This document shows positions 45,204-53,854 of a stretch of 64,000 nt of DNA, piece by piece. Position 1 is the stretch's first letter; each line of letters opens with the position of its first letter. Source of the stretch: Microcoleus asticus IPMA8 (lineage in GTDB: Bacteria > Cyanobacteriota > Cyanobacteriia > Cyanobacteriales > Microcoleaceae); assembly GCF_013179805.1 (NCBI RefSeq), contig NZ_SRRZ01000015.1:18349-82348 (forward strand), read 5' to 3'. The notes under the pieces were generated by a model. That model was not told the origin of the DNA. It saw nothing but the letters and a program-made list of their open reading frames with translations, and did no database searches. A program made the translations under genes and the position numbers.

Positions 45204-46487
45204 ATGAAACGTAAATCTTGGCAACTGTTTGCTGTTTTTGGACTCGTGGGGCTGCTGCTGGCTGCGGTGGTGAGTTGCAGCAAGCCGGCTGTTAATTCCC
45301 AGGCAAATAATACGCAGCAAATCGAGTTCTGGACTATGCAGCTTCAACCTCAGTTTACTGAGTATTTCAACAAGACGATCGCCGGTTTTGAAGCGGAAAA
45401 TCCGGGGGTGAAGGTGCGTTGGGTGGACGTTCCTTGGTCGGCGATGGAAAGCAAGATTTTGGGGGCGGTTTCGGCGAAAACTGCGCCGGATGTGGTTAAC
45501 CTCAATCCCGATTTTGCTTCGCTGTTGGCGGGACGCAATGCTTGGCTGGATTTGGATTCTCGGATTCCGCAGCAAGTTCGATCGCTCTATCTCCCAAATA
45601 TCTGGAAAGCTAGTGTACTCGACGGCAAGACTTTTGGCATTCCTTGGTATCTCACGACTGGGGTGACAATTTACAATACGGAGTTGTTAAAGAAGGCTGG
45701 AATTGCTAAGCCTCCGGCTACTTATGCCGAGTTAGCAACTGTTGCGAAGCAGGTGAAGGAGAAGACTGGTAAGTTTGCTTTTTTTGTGACTTTTGTGCCG
45801 GAAGATTCGGCGGAAGTTTTGCAATCTTTCGTGCAGATGGGTGTGCCTTTGGTTGACGCTAAAGGCAAGGCTGCTTTTAATACTGATAAGGGGAAAGCTG
45901 TTTTTCAGTATTGGGTGGATTTGTACAAGGGCGGACTTTTGCCGCAGGATGTTTTGGTGCAGGGACATCGCAGGGCGATCGAGCTTTATCAAGCTGGGGA
46001 AACTACTTTGTTAGCTTCGGGGCCTCAGTTTTTAAAGGCGATTTCTGAGAATGCTCCGAGTATTGGTGCTGTTTCGGCTGCTGCGCCTCAAATTACGGGG
46101 GAAACAGGCAAGAAGACTGTGGCGGTCATGAATTTGGTTGTGCCCCGCGACAGCAAGCGCCCTGATGATGCTGTCAAGTTTGCTTTGTACGTGACTAATT
46201 CTCAAAATCAGTTGGCTTTTGCTAAGGCTGCTAATGTTTTGCCTTCTACGGTTGAGGCTTTGCAGGACGGTTATTTTAAGAGCGTTCCCGCTGATGCTCC
46301 TGCAGCCGATCGAGCTCGGGTTGTTAGTGCTTCTGGGTTGAGTTCCGCCGAGCTATTGATTCCGCCTCTCAAGGATGTTAAAAAGCTGCAAAAGGCGATT
46401 TATGACAATTTGCAGGCGGCAATGTTGGATGAGAAGTCGGTAGAGCTAGCTGTCGCTGATGCCGCTAAGGCTTGGGATCAAAGGTAG
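45204..46487 (+). CDS. Extracellular solute-binding lipoprotein, sugar ABC transporter type
   Basis: This is a 427-aa family 1 (MalE/UgpB-like) binding protein. The lipobox VVSC lies at about residues 22-25 after a hydrophobic segment, so it is lipid-anchored in the periplasm. Domain motifs are IEFWTMQLQPQF, FEAENPGVKVRWVDVPW, FGIPWYLTTGVTIYNTELLKKAG and a C-terminal SSAELLIPPLKD. No permease or ATPase gene is adjacent, so it must share membrane components encoded elsewhere or stand alone. A good terminator follows the stop. The ligand is probably a sugar or polyol, but this is inferred from the family only. Confidence 0.92.
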   Translation: MKRKSWQLFAVFGLVGLLLAAVVSCSKPAVNSQANNTQQIEFWTMQLQPQFTEYFNKTIAGFEAENPGVKVRWVDVPWSAMESKILGAVSAKTAPDVVNLNPDFASLLAGRNAWLDLDSRIPQQVRSLYLPNIWKASVLDGKTFGIPWYLTTGVTIYNTELLKKAGIAKPPATYAELATVAKQVKEKTGKFAFFVTFVPEDSAEVLQSFVQMGVPLVDAKGKAAFNTDKGKAVFQYWVDLYKGGLLPQDVLVQGHRRAIELYQAGETTLLASGPQFLKAISENAPSIGAVSAAAPQITGETGKKTVAVMNLVVPRDSKRPDDAVKFALYVTNSQNQLAFAKAANVLPSTVEALQDGYFKSVPADAPAADRARVVSASGLSSAELLIPPLKDVKKLQKAIYDNLQAAMLDEKSVELAVADAAKAWDQR

Positions 46488-46503
46488 TTTTTAATTGAAG
46501 CTG

Positions 46504-46539
46504 GGGCGGGATTTTTTTTGCTCTCGCCCTTGCTTTTTT
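46504..46539 (+). terminator. Rho-independent terminator of the solute-binding protein gene
   Basis: The arms GGGCGGGA and TCTCGCCC form an 8-bp stem with one G-U pair around a T-rich loop. TTGCTTTTTTC follows, 17 bp after the stop codon. Confidence 0.85.
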
Positions 46540-46878
46540 CTACAAGTTGACGTATTCTTAAATAATGGGAATTTGTGTCGCCATAGATAAGCAAATATCA
46601 GCTTTTAAGTTATTATCGAATGATGAAATTACCGCCTCTTCACAACGCAGAGTCAGAGGAAAAATCTGGATCAGTCAATCTCGACTATTTTAGAGGTAAA
46701 TGTTTGTTGATAAGAACGATCGCTCATCCCAGAAACCGGGTTTATTTATCCCGTGCGATCGCCTTTCTCAATTCAGCTTGATTGATAATTTGTAGGAATA
46801 TAGTCTGAATTCATCAAATATTCAGAAATTTGACTCGTGTTAAAATCAAAGCTCAGATCGGAATAGGAGAAAATTCTT
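46540..46878. promoter_or_regulatory. Upstream region of the Uma2 gene
   Basis: No gene is seen. It contains one GAAACCGGGTTT repeat near 46733-46744 and the Shine-Dalgarno sequence ATAGGAGAAA before the Uma2 start. Confidence 0.4.
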
Positions 46879-47454
46879 ATGCCAGCGATGACACTCAAAG
46901 ATTTAAACCAAGTTCAAACCCTTTTTTCCGAAGCGGGTTTAGATTACAAAATTGAACTAGAAGACGGGAGACTTTCAGTTATGGGGCCGTCAGACATCGT
47001 ATCCAGTGAAATCAGTAGCCGTCTCATCGCCTTTCTTTTCGCTTGGATAAATCCCCGTCGCTTGGGGAGAGTCTTTGACTCCGCAGGCGGTTTCATCATG
47101 CCGGATACGAATGTCAAAGCACCGGATGTTTCTTTTGTGCGCGCCGCCCGCTTGCGCCAAAGTCCGCGTTATTTTGGAGAACTTGTCCCCGATTTGGTGG
47201 TTGAGATTAAATCTCAGAGCGATCGCATTAAGCCTATAGAAGCCAAGGTTTTGAAGTTTATAGAACTGGGTGCGACCGTCGGAATTCTGATCGATCCTGA
47301 TGAAGAAACATTGACAATTTATCGCTCTACAGGTGAACCGACTGTTTTAGGAAATGGCGATATCTTAACAGTAGCAGAACTTTTTCCCGGTTGGGAATTG
47401 CCCGTTTCGGAATTGTGGCCTCCTATCTTTACTGAGGAAGAAACACAATTCTGA
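46879..47454 (+). CDS. Uma2-family (DUF820) PD-(D/E)XK nuclease-like protein
   Basis: This is a 191-aa member of a very large cyanobacterial family with a restriction-endonuclease-like fold. The expected acidic residues are seen in VKAPDVSFV (Asp) and PDLVVEIKSQSD (the E-x-K motif). The end ELFPGWELPVSELW is the family C-terminus. The start follows TAGGAGAAAA. Members are often numerous and close to mobile DNA. A true nuclease activity is not established for most of them. The gene ends 5 bp from the convergent folC stop. Confidence 0.93.
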   Translation: MPAMTLKDLNQVQTLFSEAGLDYKIELEDGRLSVMGPSDIVSSEISSRLIAFLFAWINPRRLGRVFDSAGGFIMPDTNVKAPDVSFVRAARLRQSPRYFGELVPDLVVEIKSQSDRIKPIEAKVLKFIELGATVGILIDPDEETLTIYRSTGEPTVLGNGDILTVAELFPGWELPVSELWPPIFTEEETQF

Positions 47455-47459
47455 TGCGT

Positions 47460-48725
47460 TTAAGCTTGGGATTGTTGTTGTTGCAAAAAATAGCCGACGA
47501 GATAAAGCGAACCGCAAAGGATTGTTAGGTTGTCGCCTGTAACAGCAGCATCTAAAGCTGTTGTTAAGTCGGAGAAGGCTTGACAGAGAGTTAATTCGGG
47601 GCAGATAATTTGAGCTAGGGCGGCTAATTCTGCGGGGGATGATGAGTTTTGATCGGGTACGGGTACTAGGTAAAGTCGATCGCCCTTTTTGAGTAATGCT
47701 TTCAAAATATCATCGCAGTCTTTAGTCGCAAGAATGCCAATTACCCAGTTAATCGGTGACGGGTGATTGTTCAGGCGATCGACATATTCACGCAGGGCGA
47801 TAGCTGCGGCTGGATTGTGCGCGCCGTCAATTAATATATTGCGGTTTTTCCAAGTTGTCTGCTGGAGTCTTCCGGGCCATTGGGTTTTGGCGATACCGTT
47901 TTCGATGGCGGTTGGGGAAATTTGCCATCCTTGGTTTTGGAGAGTTTGCAAAGTTGCGATCGCAATTGCTGAATTCATTAGTTGAATTTTTCCCAGCAGC
48001 GGCAATTGATATTTTATTTTAACCGCATTTTGATTTAACTGATATTCTGCGAATCCTTGTCCTAAATCTATTGCTGGTTTTACCCAAGTTGCCGGACAGT
48101 CTAATTCTTGAATGCGTTTTTCTACTACTATTCTAGCTGATTCTGGCAATTCTCCGATCGCGGCCGGACATTTTGCTTTAAGAATTCCCGCTTTTTCCCC
48201 AGCAATATCGGCCACGGTGGGGCCGAGTATTTGCCAGTGGTCGAGACTGATAGAAGTGATAACGCTAACGAGAGGTGTTTCGCAAACGTTAGTCGCGTCT
48301 AATCTACCGCCCAATCCAGTTTCTACGACTGCGATGTCTGTTTTTTGTTCGGCGAAATACAGCCAAGCTGCGGCGGTGATTATTTCAAATTGAGTAGGAG
48401 TTTCGGTGTTGTTTTCGGTGGCGGCGACAACTCGTTCTAGACACTCTTGCAATGCTGTTGGGGAAATCGATTTTTGGTTGATGCAAATTCTTTCTGTCCA
48501 ATCGATTAGGTGGGGGGATGTGTAGCGTCCAACTCGATAGCCTGCTTCTGTTAGTACGGAAGAGAGATAAGCGCAAACGGAACCTTTGCCATTGGTGCCG
48601 GCAATGTGGATAATGGGTACTTGTTGGTGGGGGTTGTCTAGTTTTTGGAGAAGTTGGTGAATTCTTTCTAGGCCGAGATGGACGCCAAAATGTTGGTAAG
48701 ATTGAAGGATGGATTCTGCATTCAT
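47460..48725 (-). CDS. folC: Folylpolyglutamate synthase / dihydrofolate synthase
   Basis: This is a 421-aa Mur-ligase-type enzyme that adds glutamate to dihydropteroate or folates. The ATP loop HIAGTNGKGSVCAYLSS, the folate loop YTSPHLIDWTERI, and VVETGLGGRLDATNV, DHWQILGPTVADIAGEKAGI and LIDGAHNPAAA are all intact. Length and start are normal. It is convergent with the Uma2 gene and divergent from the methyltransferase gene, with only 57 bp between the two start codons. Confidence 0.96.
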   Translation of the reverse strand: MNAESILQSYQHFGVHLGLERIHQLLQKLDNPHQQVPIIHIAGTNGKGSVCAYLSSVLTEAGYRVGRYTSPHLIDWTERICINQKSISPTALQECLERVVAATENNTETPTQFEIITAAAWLYFAEQKTDIAVVETGLGGRLDATNVCETPLVSVITSISLDHWQILGPTVADIAGEKAGILKAKCPAAIGELPESARIVVEKRIQELDCPATWVKPAIDLGQGFAEYQLNQNAVKIKYQLPLLGKIQLMNSAIAIATLQTLQNQGWQISPTAIENGIAKTQWPGRLQQTTWKNRNILIDGAHNPAAAIALREYVDRLNNHPSPINWVIGILATKDCDDILKALLKKGDRLYLVPVPDQNSSSPAELAALAQIICPELTLCQAFSDLTTALDAAVTGDNLTILCGSLYLVGYFLQQQQSQA

Positions 48726-48782
48726 TGAGGGTTATTGGATTTTTTAACGAACCGCGAAGGCGCGAAGGAATAGAGGAGATAG

Positions 48783-49820
48783 ATGTCGATTGGTATGAAT
48801 ATTATTTCTCTGTTTTCGGGTTGTGGCGGGTTGGATTTGGGTTTTCGCTTGGCTGGGTTTAATCCGGTTTGGGCTAATGAGTATGATAAGTCTATTTGGG
48901 ATACTTACGAGTTTAACCATCCTGAAACAATTTTAGATGGCAGAGATATCAGAAAAATCAAATCTGATGAAATTCCCAACTGTATTGGGATAATCGGCGG
49001 GCCTCCTTGTCAAAGTTGGAGTGAAGCCGGGGCGAAACGGGGGATTGATGACTGTCGGGGTCAACTTTTCTGGGAGTATATCAGAATTGTGCGGGACAAG
49101 CAGCCTTTGTTTTTTTTAGCTGAGAATGTTAGCGGTATTTTGGCTCCCAGAAACAAGGATGCTTTCACTTATATATTATCGCAGTTTGAGGACATCGGAT
49201 ATCGGGTTTCGTACAAGTTGGTGAATGCTAGAAATTTTGGTGTCCCGCAAGATAGGCAAAGGGTGATTGTTGTTGGTTATCGGGAAAATCTGGGTTTGAG
49301 TTTTGAGTTTCCCGAACCTGGAACAGATGTTTTGACGCTGAAAGATGCGATTTTTGATTTGCAGGCGATCGCCCCTATGTCAGTTAAGAGTAAATTAGAT
49401 AATTATCACGATTCTGTCCCAAATCACGAATCTGCGGATTTGGGGTTTTCGAGCATTTATATGTCGCGGAATCGAGTTAGAAGTTGGTCAGAACCTTCTT
49501 TTACAATTCAGGCAAGCGGTAGACACGCACCTCTCCATCCTCAAGCTAGTAAAATGATTCTGGTGGGCAAAGACAAACGCATTTTTGATCCCAATTCGCC
49601 TCTGCCTTACCGTCGGCTTTCTGTGCGAGAGTGCGCGAGAGTTCAGACTTTCCCGGATGAGTTTATTTTTAAATACAAGTATATTGCTGATGGATACAAA
49701 ATGGTCGGCAATGCTGTTCCTGTGAATTTGGCTAGAAATTTGGCGAGTAAGATTTTTGAAGATATTGTCATAGGGAATCGGGAATCTGGCATCGGGAATC
49801 GGGCATTATCTGTCATCTGA
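48783..49820 (+). CDS. Solitary DNA (cytosine-5) methyltransferase, M.HaeIII-like, predicted GGCC
   Basis: This is a 345-aa C5 methyltransferase with all key motifs: SLFSGCGGLDLGF (I), GGPPCQSWSEAG (IV, catalytic Cys), FLAENV (VI), PQDRQRVIVVG (VIII), VRECARVQTFPDEF (IX) and GNAVPVNLA (X). The target-recognition region reads SSIYMSRNRVRSWSEPSF and TIQASGRHAPLHPQA. This is strikingly like M.HaeIII (GGCC) as I remember it, so GGCC specificity is inferred. No restriction endonuclease is next to it. The start follows GAGGAGATAG. The C-terminal tail (GNRESGIGNRALSVI) comes from a GGGAATCGGG-type repeat at 49771-49808 and is probably added. Confidence 0.94.
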   Translation: MSIGMNIISLFSGCGGLDLGFRLAGFNPVWANEYDKSIWDTYEFNHPETILDGRDIRKIKSDEIPNCIGIIGGPPCQSWSEAGAKRGIDDCRGQLFWEYIRIVRDKQPLFFLAENVSGILAPRNKDAFTYILSQFEDIGYRVSYKLVNARNFGVPQDRQRVIVVGYRENLGLSFEFPEPGTDVLTLKDAIFDLQAIAPMSVKSKLDNYHDSVPNHESADLGFSSIYMSRNRVRSWSEPSFTIQASGRHAPLHPQASKMILVGKDKRIFDPNSPLPYRRLSVRECARVQTFPDEFIFKYKYIADGYKMVGNAVPVNLARNLASKIFEDIVIGNRESGIGNRALSVI

Positions 49821-49887
49821 TTTTTGTCAACTAACCTATGTTTTTAGGACGTTTTGAATTGCTGAAAGCATCGCTTATTCTGCTGCT

Positions 49888-51126
49888 CTAGTCGTAAAGC
49901 CGATCGAGCTTCAAGAACGTTTGCAACAGCGCATTTGCTCCCTGAGTACACTGTTCGGGGGAAGTATATTCATCTTCTGCATGGCTGATGCCGCCGCGAG
50001 AAGCAACGAAAATCATCCCCATATCGGTAAACCGTCCGATTTCTTGAGCGTCGTGTCCGGCGCGGCTGATTAAATGCGTGTAACTCAAGCTTAATTCCCG
50101 GCAAACTTCTGCAATTGCATTTTGAATTTTTGGTGCTGCTAGCGTCGGCAATACGTGCAGCATTTCGGTCATTTCAACTTCGGTTAGGGTGGCAAGTGCG
50201 ATCGCCCCAAACTCCTGTTTCATTTTAACTAACAACTTTTCCAAATGAGTTTGAGATATATCGCGCAAGTCGATTTTAAAATCCACCTTTCCCGGAACAA
50301 TATTTGTAGCATTCGGCGACACATTTAAGTAACCCACCGTTGCTACCTGTTCTCCGGGTGTTTCCACTCCCAACTTGTTGACTGCCAGTACCATTTGTGC
50401 GGCGGCTACCAGCGCATCTTTTCGGGCGTGCATGGGCGTCGAACCGGCATGATTCGGGCGGCCCGTTACCGTTACTGCATAGCGGTACTGTCCGACAATG
50501 CCTTTGACTACTCCTATTTCGTCGGCGGTACTTTCCAAAACGCCTCCTTGTTCGACGTGCAGTTCTACAAAAGCTGCTATTTCTTGGGGATGGCGTTTGG
50601 CATCCCCAATTTTTGACCAATCTCCGCCAATTTTTTCCAAGCAAGTTTCAATGGAAGTACCGTCGGTGCGTCGGTAATATGCGGCATCGCTGATTGTATT
50701 TCCGGCCATCGCTTTGCAGCCGATAACGGTGCATTCTTCGTCAGTAAATACGATCGTCTCAATGGGATGTTCCAAGCGCACGTTATTTTCGTGCAGTACC
50801 CGCACCACTTCAATGCCTGCCAAAACTCCCAAAACTCCGTCGTAATGGCCGCCCACAGTCACGGTGTCGATGTGAGAACCTGTGGCTAGCGCTGCACCTT
50901 CGCGCTTTCCGGGATATCGACCGATAATATTCCCCGCCGCGTCAATGCGAACTGTCATCCCTGCTTCTACCATCCAAGATTCAACGAGTTGGCGGGCAAG
51001 CAAATCTGCTTTGGTAAATGCTACCCGACTGACGCCTCCTCCCGGTAGTTTGCCGATTTGAGCGAGTTGGGCGATGCTGCGGTTGAGGCGCGACCCGTTG
51101 ACTGAAAGTGTAAATGTAACTGTCAT
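49888..51126 (-). CDS. allC: Allantoate amidohydrolase (Zn-dependent M20-type hydrolase)
   Basis: This is a 412-aa M20/M28-type amidohydrolase of the allantoate / N-carbamoyl-amino acid hydrolase family. Metal ligands are visible in GSHIDTV, HYDGVLGVLAG, TDEECTVIGC, ELHVEQG and GISHAEDEY. The dimerisation domain contains GRPNHAGSTPMHARKDAL. Sequence alone does not separate allantoate from ureidoglycolate or carbamoyl-amino acid substrates. The uraD, uraH, hpxO and puuE neighbours make allantoate the best choice. It would release CO2 and ammonia from allantoate. A palindromic operator lies 35 bp upstream, in the divergent promoter shared with the GGCT-like gene. Confidence 0.88.
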   Translation of the reverse strand: MTVTFTLSVNGSRLNRSIAQLAQIGKLPGGGVSRVAFTKADLLARQLVESWMVEAGMTVRIDAAGNIIGRYPGKREGAALATGSHIDTVTVGGHYDGVLGVLAGIEVVRVLHENNVRLEHPIETIVFTDEECTVIGCKAMAGNTISDAAYYRRTDGTSIETCLEKIGGDWSKIGDAKRHPQEIAAFVELHVEQGGVLESTADEIGVVKGIVGQYRYAVTVTGRPNHAGSTPMHARKDALVAAAQMVLAVNKLGVETPGEQVATVGYLNVSPNATNIVPGKVDFKIDLRDISQTHLEKLLVKMKQEFGAIALATLTEVEMTEMLHVLPTLAAPKIQNAIAEVCRELSLSYTHLISRAGHDAQEIGRFTDMGMIFVASRGGISHAEDEYTSPEQCTQGANALLQTFLKLDRLYD

Positions 51127-51160
51127 ATAAAGTTCTGCTATTGATTGATTTAACTAATTG

Positions 51161-51177
51161 TTGTATACTGTATGCAA
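51161..51177. promoter_or_regulatory. Palindromic operator, probable GntR (FCD) binding site
   Basis: TTGTATAC-T-GTATGCAA is an inverted repeat with one mismatch. It lies between divergent allC and the GGCT-like gene. The core GTATAC-N-GTAT(A/G)C recurs at 57507-57519 in front of the ABC transporter. TGTATACA-like sites are typical of FCD-subfamily GntR regulators, one of which is encoded at 52.8-53.6 kb. Confidence 0.7.
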
Positions 51178-51328
51178 TAGCATTTAAATAGGCGAAACAA
51201 TGTAGCCTTGTTTACAAAAATCGATGGCTTTGGCACTTAAACTGCTGTATGCAAAACACAGTAAGCAGAATAAAGGCGATCGCGGCCATTTAACTGTACA
51301 AAAAAGCACAATTTTTTATCGGGTGGAT

Positions 51329-51727
51329 ATGACTCAAACAGCAATTGCAGCCAAACGAGTGTTCATTTGCGGTTCTGCCCTTCGGGGTCAGCCGGACAAC
51401 AGCAACCTTGGAGAAGCCAAGTTTATCAGAGAAGCGAAAACTCGTCCGATTTACCGCTTGCACTCGGCAGAAAATGGCTGGCATCCTGCAATTTACGAAG
51501 TGGCCGCCTCCGGCGTATCAATTCCGGGCGAAGTGTACGAACTGACTCCAGAGCAATTTGAAAAGCTTGCAGCCGGAGAACCGCCGTATATGTATCCGTC
51601 GGATGTGGTTTTGGAGGACGGGGAAGTGTTAACGGCTTTCTTGTACCCGCGGGAGTTAGTGGAGAAGTACAAGTGGCTGGATATTTCCGATCGAGGTGGG
51701 TGGGCCGCTTATAAAGCGGGTTCGTAG
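51329..51727 (+). CDS. Allophanate hydrolase C-terminal/GGCT-like protein
   Basis: This is a protein of about 132 aa with a gamma-glutamylcyclotransferase-like fold. The start motif VFICGSALRGQPDNSNLG resembles the YGSL element of GGCT proteins. The rest (YRLHSAENGWHPAIYEV, GVSIPGEVYELTPEQFEKL) resembles the C-terminal domain of allophanate hydrolase (AtzF). I start it at MTQTAIAAKRVF; the frame is open from 51224, but that part lacks similarity. It shares the operator with allC and converges with puuE. A role late in ureide breakdown is inferred from this context. The reaction is not known. Confidence 0.8.
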   Translation: MTQTAIAAKRVFICGSALRGQPDNSNLGEAKFIREAKTRPIYRLHSAENGWHPAIYEVAASGVSIPGEVYELTPEQFEKLAAGEPPYMYPSDVVLEDGEVLTAFLYPRELVEKYKWLDISDRGGWAAYKAGS

Positions 51728-51730
51728 TAG

Positions 51731-51790
51731 TAGGGAAACGGCACTACCGTTTCCCTAGGGATTTCAGACACGGCACTACCGTTTCCCTAC
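51731..51790. repeat. TAGGGA(A/C)ACGGCA palindrome repeats, copies 1-2
   Basis: A 27-bp palindrome with arms TAGGGAAACGG and CCGTTTCCCTA lies at 51731-51757. A second partial copy follows at 51767-51790. They sit between the convergent GGCT-like and puuE genes and belong to the family described at 53764 and 62625. A further hairpin, GAGGACTTCAGTCCTC (51809-51824), runs into the puuE stop. Confidence 0.85.
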
Positions 51791-51815
51791 GGATTTCAGG
51801 TTTGTAGTGAGGACT

Positions 51816-52739
51816 TCAGTCCTCCTTGGAGACTATCGGCTTGTGATATTCGTGCCAGTGTCGGGCAATATCGATGCGGCGGCATACCCACACCTTTTCG
51901 TGCTGCTGCACGTAATCCAAAAAACGCGCCAGGGCAGCAGCGCGCCCCGGCCTGCCTGCCAAACGGCAGTGCAGTCCCACACTCATCATCTTGGGTGCTG
52001 TCTCCCCCTCGGCGTAGAGTAAGTCGAAAGCATCCCGCAGGTAAGCAAAAAACTGATCGCCGGAATTAAACCCCTGACTCGTGGCAAACCGCATATCGTT
52101 GTTGTCGAGGGTGTAGGGAATTACTAGGTGGGGTCTGGCGCACTCGTACACCCAGTAAGGCAGGTCATCCGCGTAGCTGTCGGCATCGTAGAGAAAACCG
52201 CCTTCCTCGGCTACTAGCTTGCGAGTATGGGGGCTCGTGCGCCCGGTATACCAGCCGAGGGGACGGCTGCCTGTAACTTGCGTATGGAGGGCGATCGCCC
52301 TGTGCAAGTGCTCCCGTTCCGCTTCTTCTCCAAAATACTTATAATCGATCCAGCGGTAGCCGTGGCTGGCAATTTCCCAATCGGCCTCTAACATCGCTGC
52401 TACTGCTTCGGGATGCCTTTCTAATGCCATCGCTACCCCGTAAACTGTTACCGGAATTCTCCTAGAAGTAAACATCCGGTGCAGCCGCCACAAACCGGCC
52501 CGACTGCCGTATTCGTAACAGGATTCCATATTCATGTGGCGCAGTCCCGATAGGGGGACGGCCCCGACAATTTCTGACAGAAACGTTTCCGAAGACGCAT
52601 CTCCGTGCAGGATGCAGGTTTCTCCGCCTTCTTCGTAATTGATGACAAATTGCACGGCTACGCGCGCTCGATCGGGCCATTTGGGGTGGGGCGGATTTTG
52701 CCCGTAACCGATTAATTCTCGCGGATAATTTGCTGACAT
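51816..52739 (-). CDS. puuE: Allantoinase, PuuE type (polysaccharide deacetylase fold)
   Basis: This is a 307-aa NodB-fold enzyme of the metal-independent PuuE allantoinase group, which opens the hydantoin ring of allantoin to allantoate. Diagnostic blocks are WPDRARVAVQFVINYEEGGE, MESCYEYGSRAGLWRLHRMF, IASHGYRWIDYKYF and GWYTGRTSPHTRKLV. The start at 52739 (MSANYPRELIGYG) matches the family. It lies 105 bp downstream of the gntR stop on the same strand, so the two can form one transcript. A GCGAGCTTCCCGCTCGC hairpin lies in that gap. Confidence 0.93.
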   Translation of the reverse strand: MSANYPRELIGYGQNPPHPKWPDRARVAVQFVINYEEGGETCILHGDASSETFLSEIVGAVPLSGLRHMNMESCYEYGSRAGLWRLHRMFTSRRIPVTVYGVAMALERHPEAVAAMLEADWEIASHGYRWIDYKYFGEEAEREHLHRAIALHTQVTGSRPLGWYTGRTSPHTRKLVAEEGGFLYDADSYADDLPYWVYECARPHLVIPYTLDNNDMRFATSQGFNSGDQFFAYLRDAFDLLYAEGETAPKMMSVGLHCRLAGRPGRAAALARFLDYVQQHEKVWVCRRIDIARHWHEYHKPIVSKED

Positions 52740-52844
52740 ATTACAGTGCGAGCTTCCCGCTCGCGATCGTTAATTGAGATTGTCGCGAATTGAGATTGTC
52801 GCTCTGGCGATCGGGAGAGATTCTTTTTAATGGTACGATCGCCT

Positions 52845-53558
52845 TTATTTTAACTTATCTATTTTCCCGTGCTGCTGTTCTATCTCCTGAATTTCTTTAA
52901 TTACCCGCGCTTTGCTGGCAATTAAATGTTCTTTAATTGCTTGGACAGCGGCGGCCGGATTTTGTTCGCTGACAGCTTGATAAATGCGGCGGTGTTCGCT
53001 GCGAATTTCCAATACTCCCGGATTGTATTCCATTGTGCGGAGCCGCACTAAGATCATTTTGTCAAATACCTGATCTAACAAAGTTACCAACCAAGAATTG
53101 CCCGAACTTTGGGCTAGCAAACGGTGAAATTGGCAGTCTGCGTACAATAATTGATAGTTTGTCAGTTCGCCCGAGCGCGCCTGTGTGTTATTTTCTGCTT
53201 GTTGGACGATCGATTCGAGTTGTTTCAATTGAGTTGGTGTCGCATTTTGACTCGCCCCGGCCACTGATAACTGTTCCAAAGCAATCCGACAATCGTAAAG
53301 ATCCGCTGCATCGGCGATCGAAAGCGTAGCGACGCGCAATCCATTATTCGGATCTGCCGTCACTAAATTCTCTCGTTGCAGTTGGCACAAAGCTTCTCTC
53401 ACAGGAGTTCTGCTGACGTTTAGCATTTGGGCCAGTTGTGTTTCGATCAGGCGTTCTCCACCTGCTAATTCCCCCGACAGGATAGCAGTTCGGAGAGCTT
53501 GGTAAGTTTGTTCGTGGAGGGATTGAGTGCGGCGAATCGCGCGAAATGAAAGGCCCAA
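52845..53558 (-). CDS. GntR-family (FadR/FCD) transcriptional regulator
   Basis: This is a 237-aa regulator. The N-terminal winged HTH contains YQALRTAILSGELAGGERLIETQLAQMLNVSRTPVREAL, the GntR signature. The C-terminal all-helical FCD ligand domain has the metal/ligand His and Asp pattern (ADCQFHRLL ... EHRRIY ... IKEHL). The start codon is TTG at 53558, preceded by GAAGGATAAC at good distance; no ATG fits. It lies upstream of puuE on the same strand, amid ureide genes. It is the natural candidate to bind the TTGTATAC palindromes near allC and the ABC transporter. The ligand may be allantoin, allantoate or urate (inferred). Confidence 0.92.
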   Translation of the reverse strand: MGLSFRAIRRTQSLHEQTYQALRTAILSGELAGGERLIETQLAQMLNVSRTPVREALCQLQRENLVTADPNNGLRVATLSIADAADLYDCRIALEQLSVAGASQNATPTQLKQLESIVQQAENNTQARSGELTNYQLLYADCQFHRLLAQSSGNSWLVTLLDQVFDKMILVRLRTMEYNPGVLEIRSEHRRIYQAVSEQNPAAAVQAIKEHLIASKARVIKEIQEIEQQHGKIDKLK

Positions 53559-53763
53559 AATCAGTTATCCTTCAGTTTAAAATAAAGTTAGTTTACTATT
53601 GTTAAAAATGGTTGATTCAGCCTCCTATCTAAAACTTTTATGTTAAATGAGAGTTTGTTTTGGCTGACTCATTATCAATGATACAGCACATTGACGCTTC
53701 TGTAGCAGATAGGTATAGATTGCAGGTGACATTTGTAGGGACTATAGATTGTACGCGACACCT

Positions 53764-53835
53764 GTAGGGACACGGCAGTGCCGTGTCCCTACCCACACCT
53801 GCAACTGTAGGCATACGGCAATGCCGTGTCCCTAC
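53764..53835. repeat. GTAGGGACACGGCA palindrome repeats, copies 3-4
   Basis: A perfect 29-bp palindrome (arm GTAGGGACACGGCA, one central base) lies at 53764-53792. A copy with one diverged arm is at 53807-53835. They sit in the 296-bp gap between the porin stop and the gntR start. The rest of the gap (53559-53763) is AT-rich and holds the gntR promoter. Confidence 0.9.
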
Positions 53836-53854
53836 TTAAAAGGCGTGTGCCTAC

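Noticed and set aside
53668..53690. Fur-like half sites (ATTATCA and TGATAC) upstream of gntR
   Set aside because: The half-sites are arranged outward and only one matches well; too weak to call.
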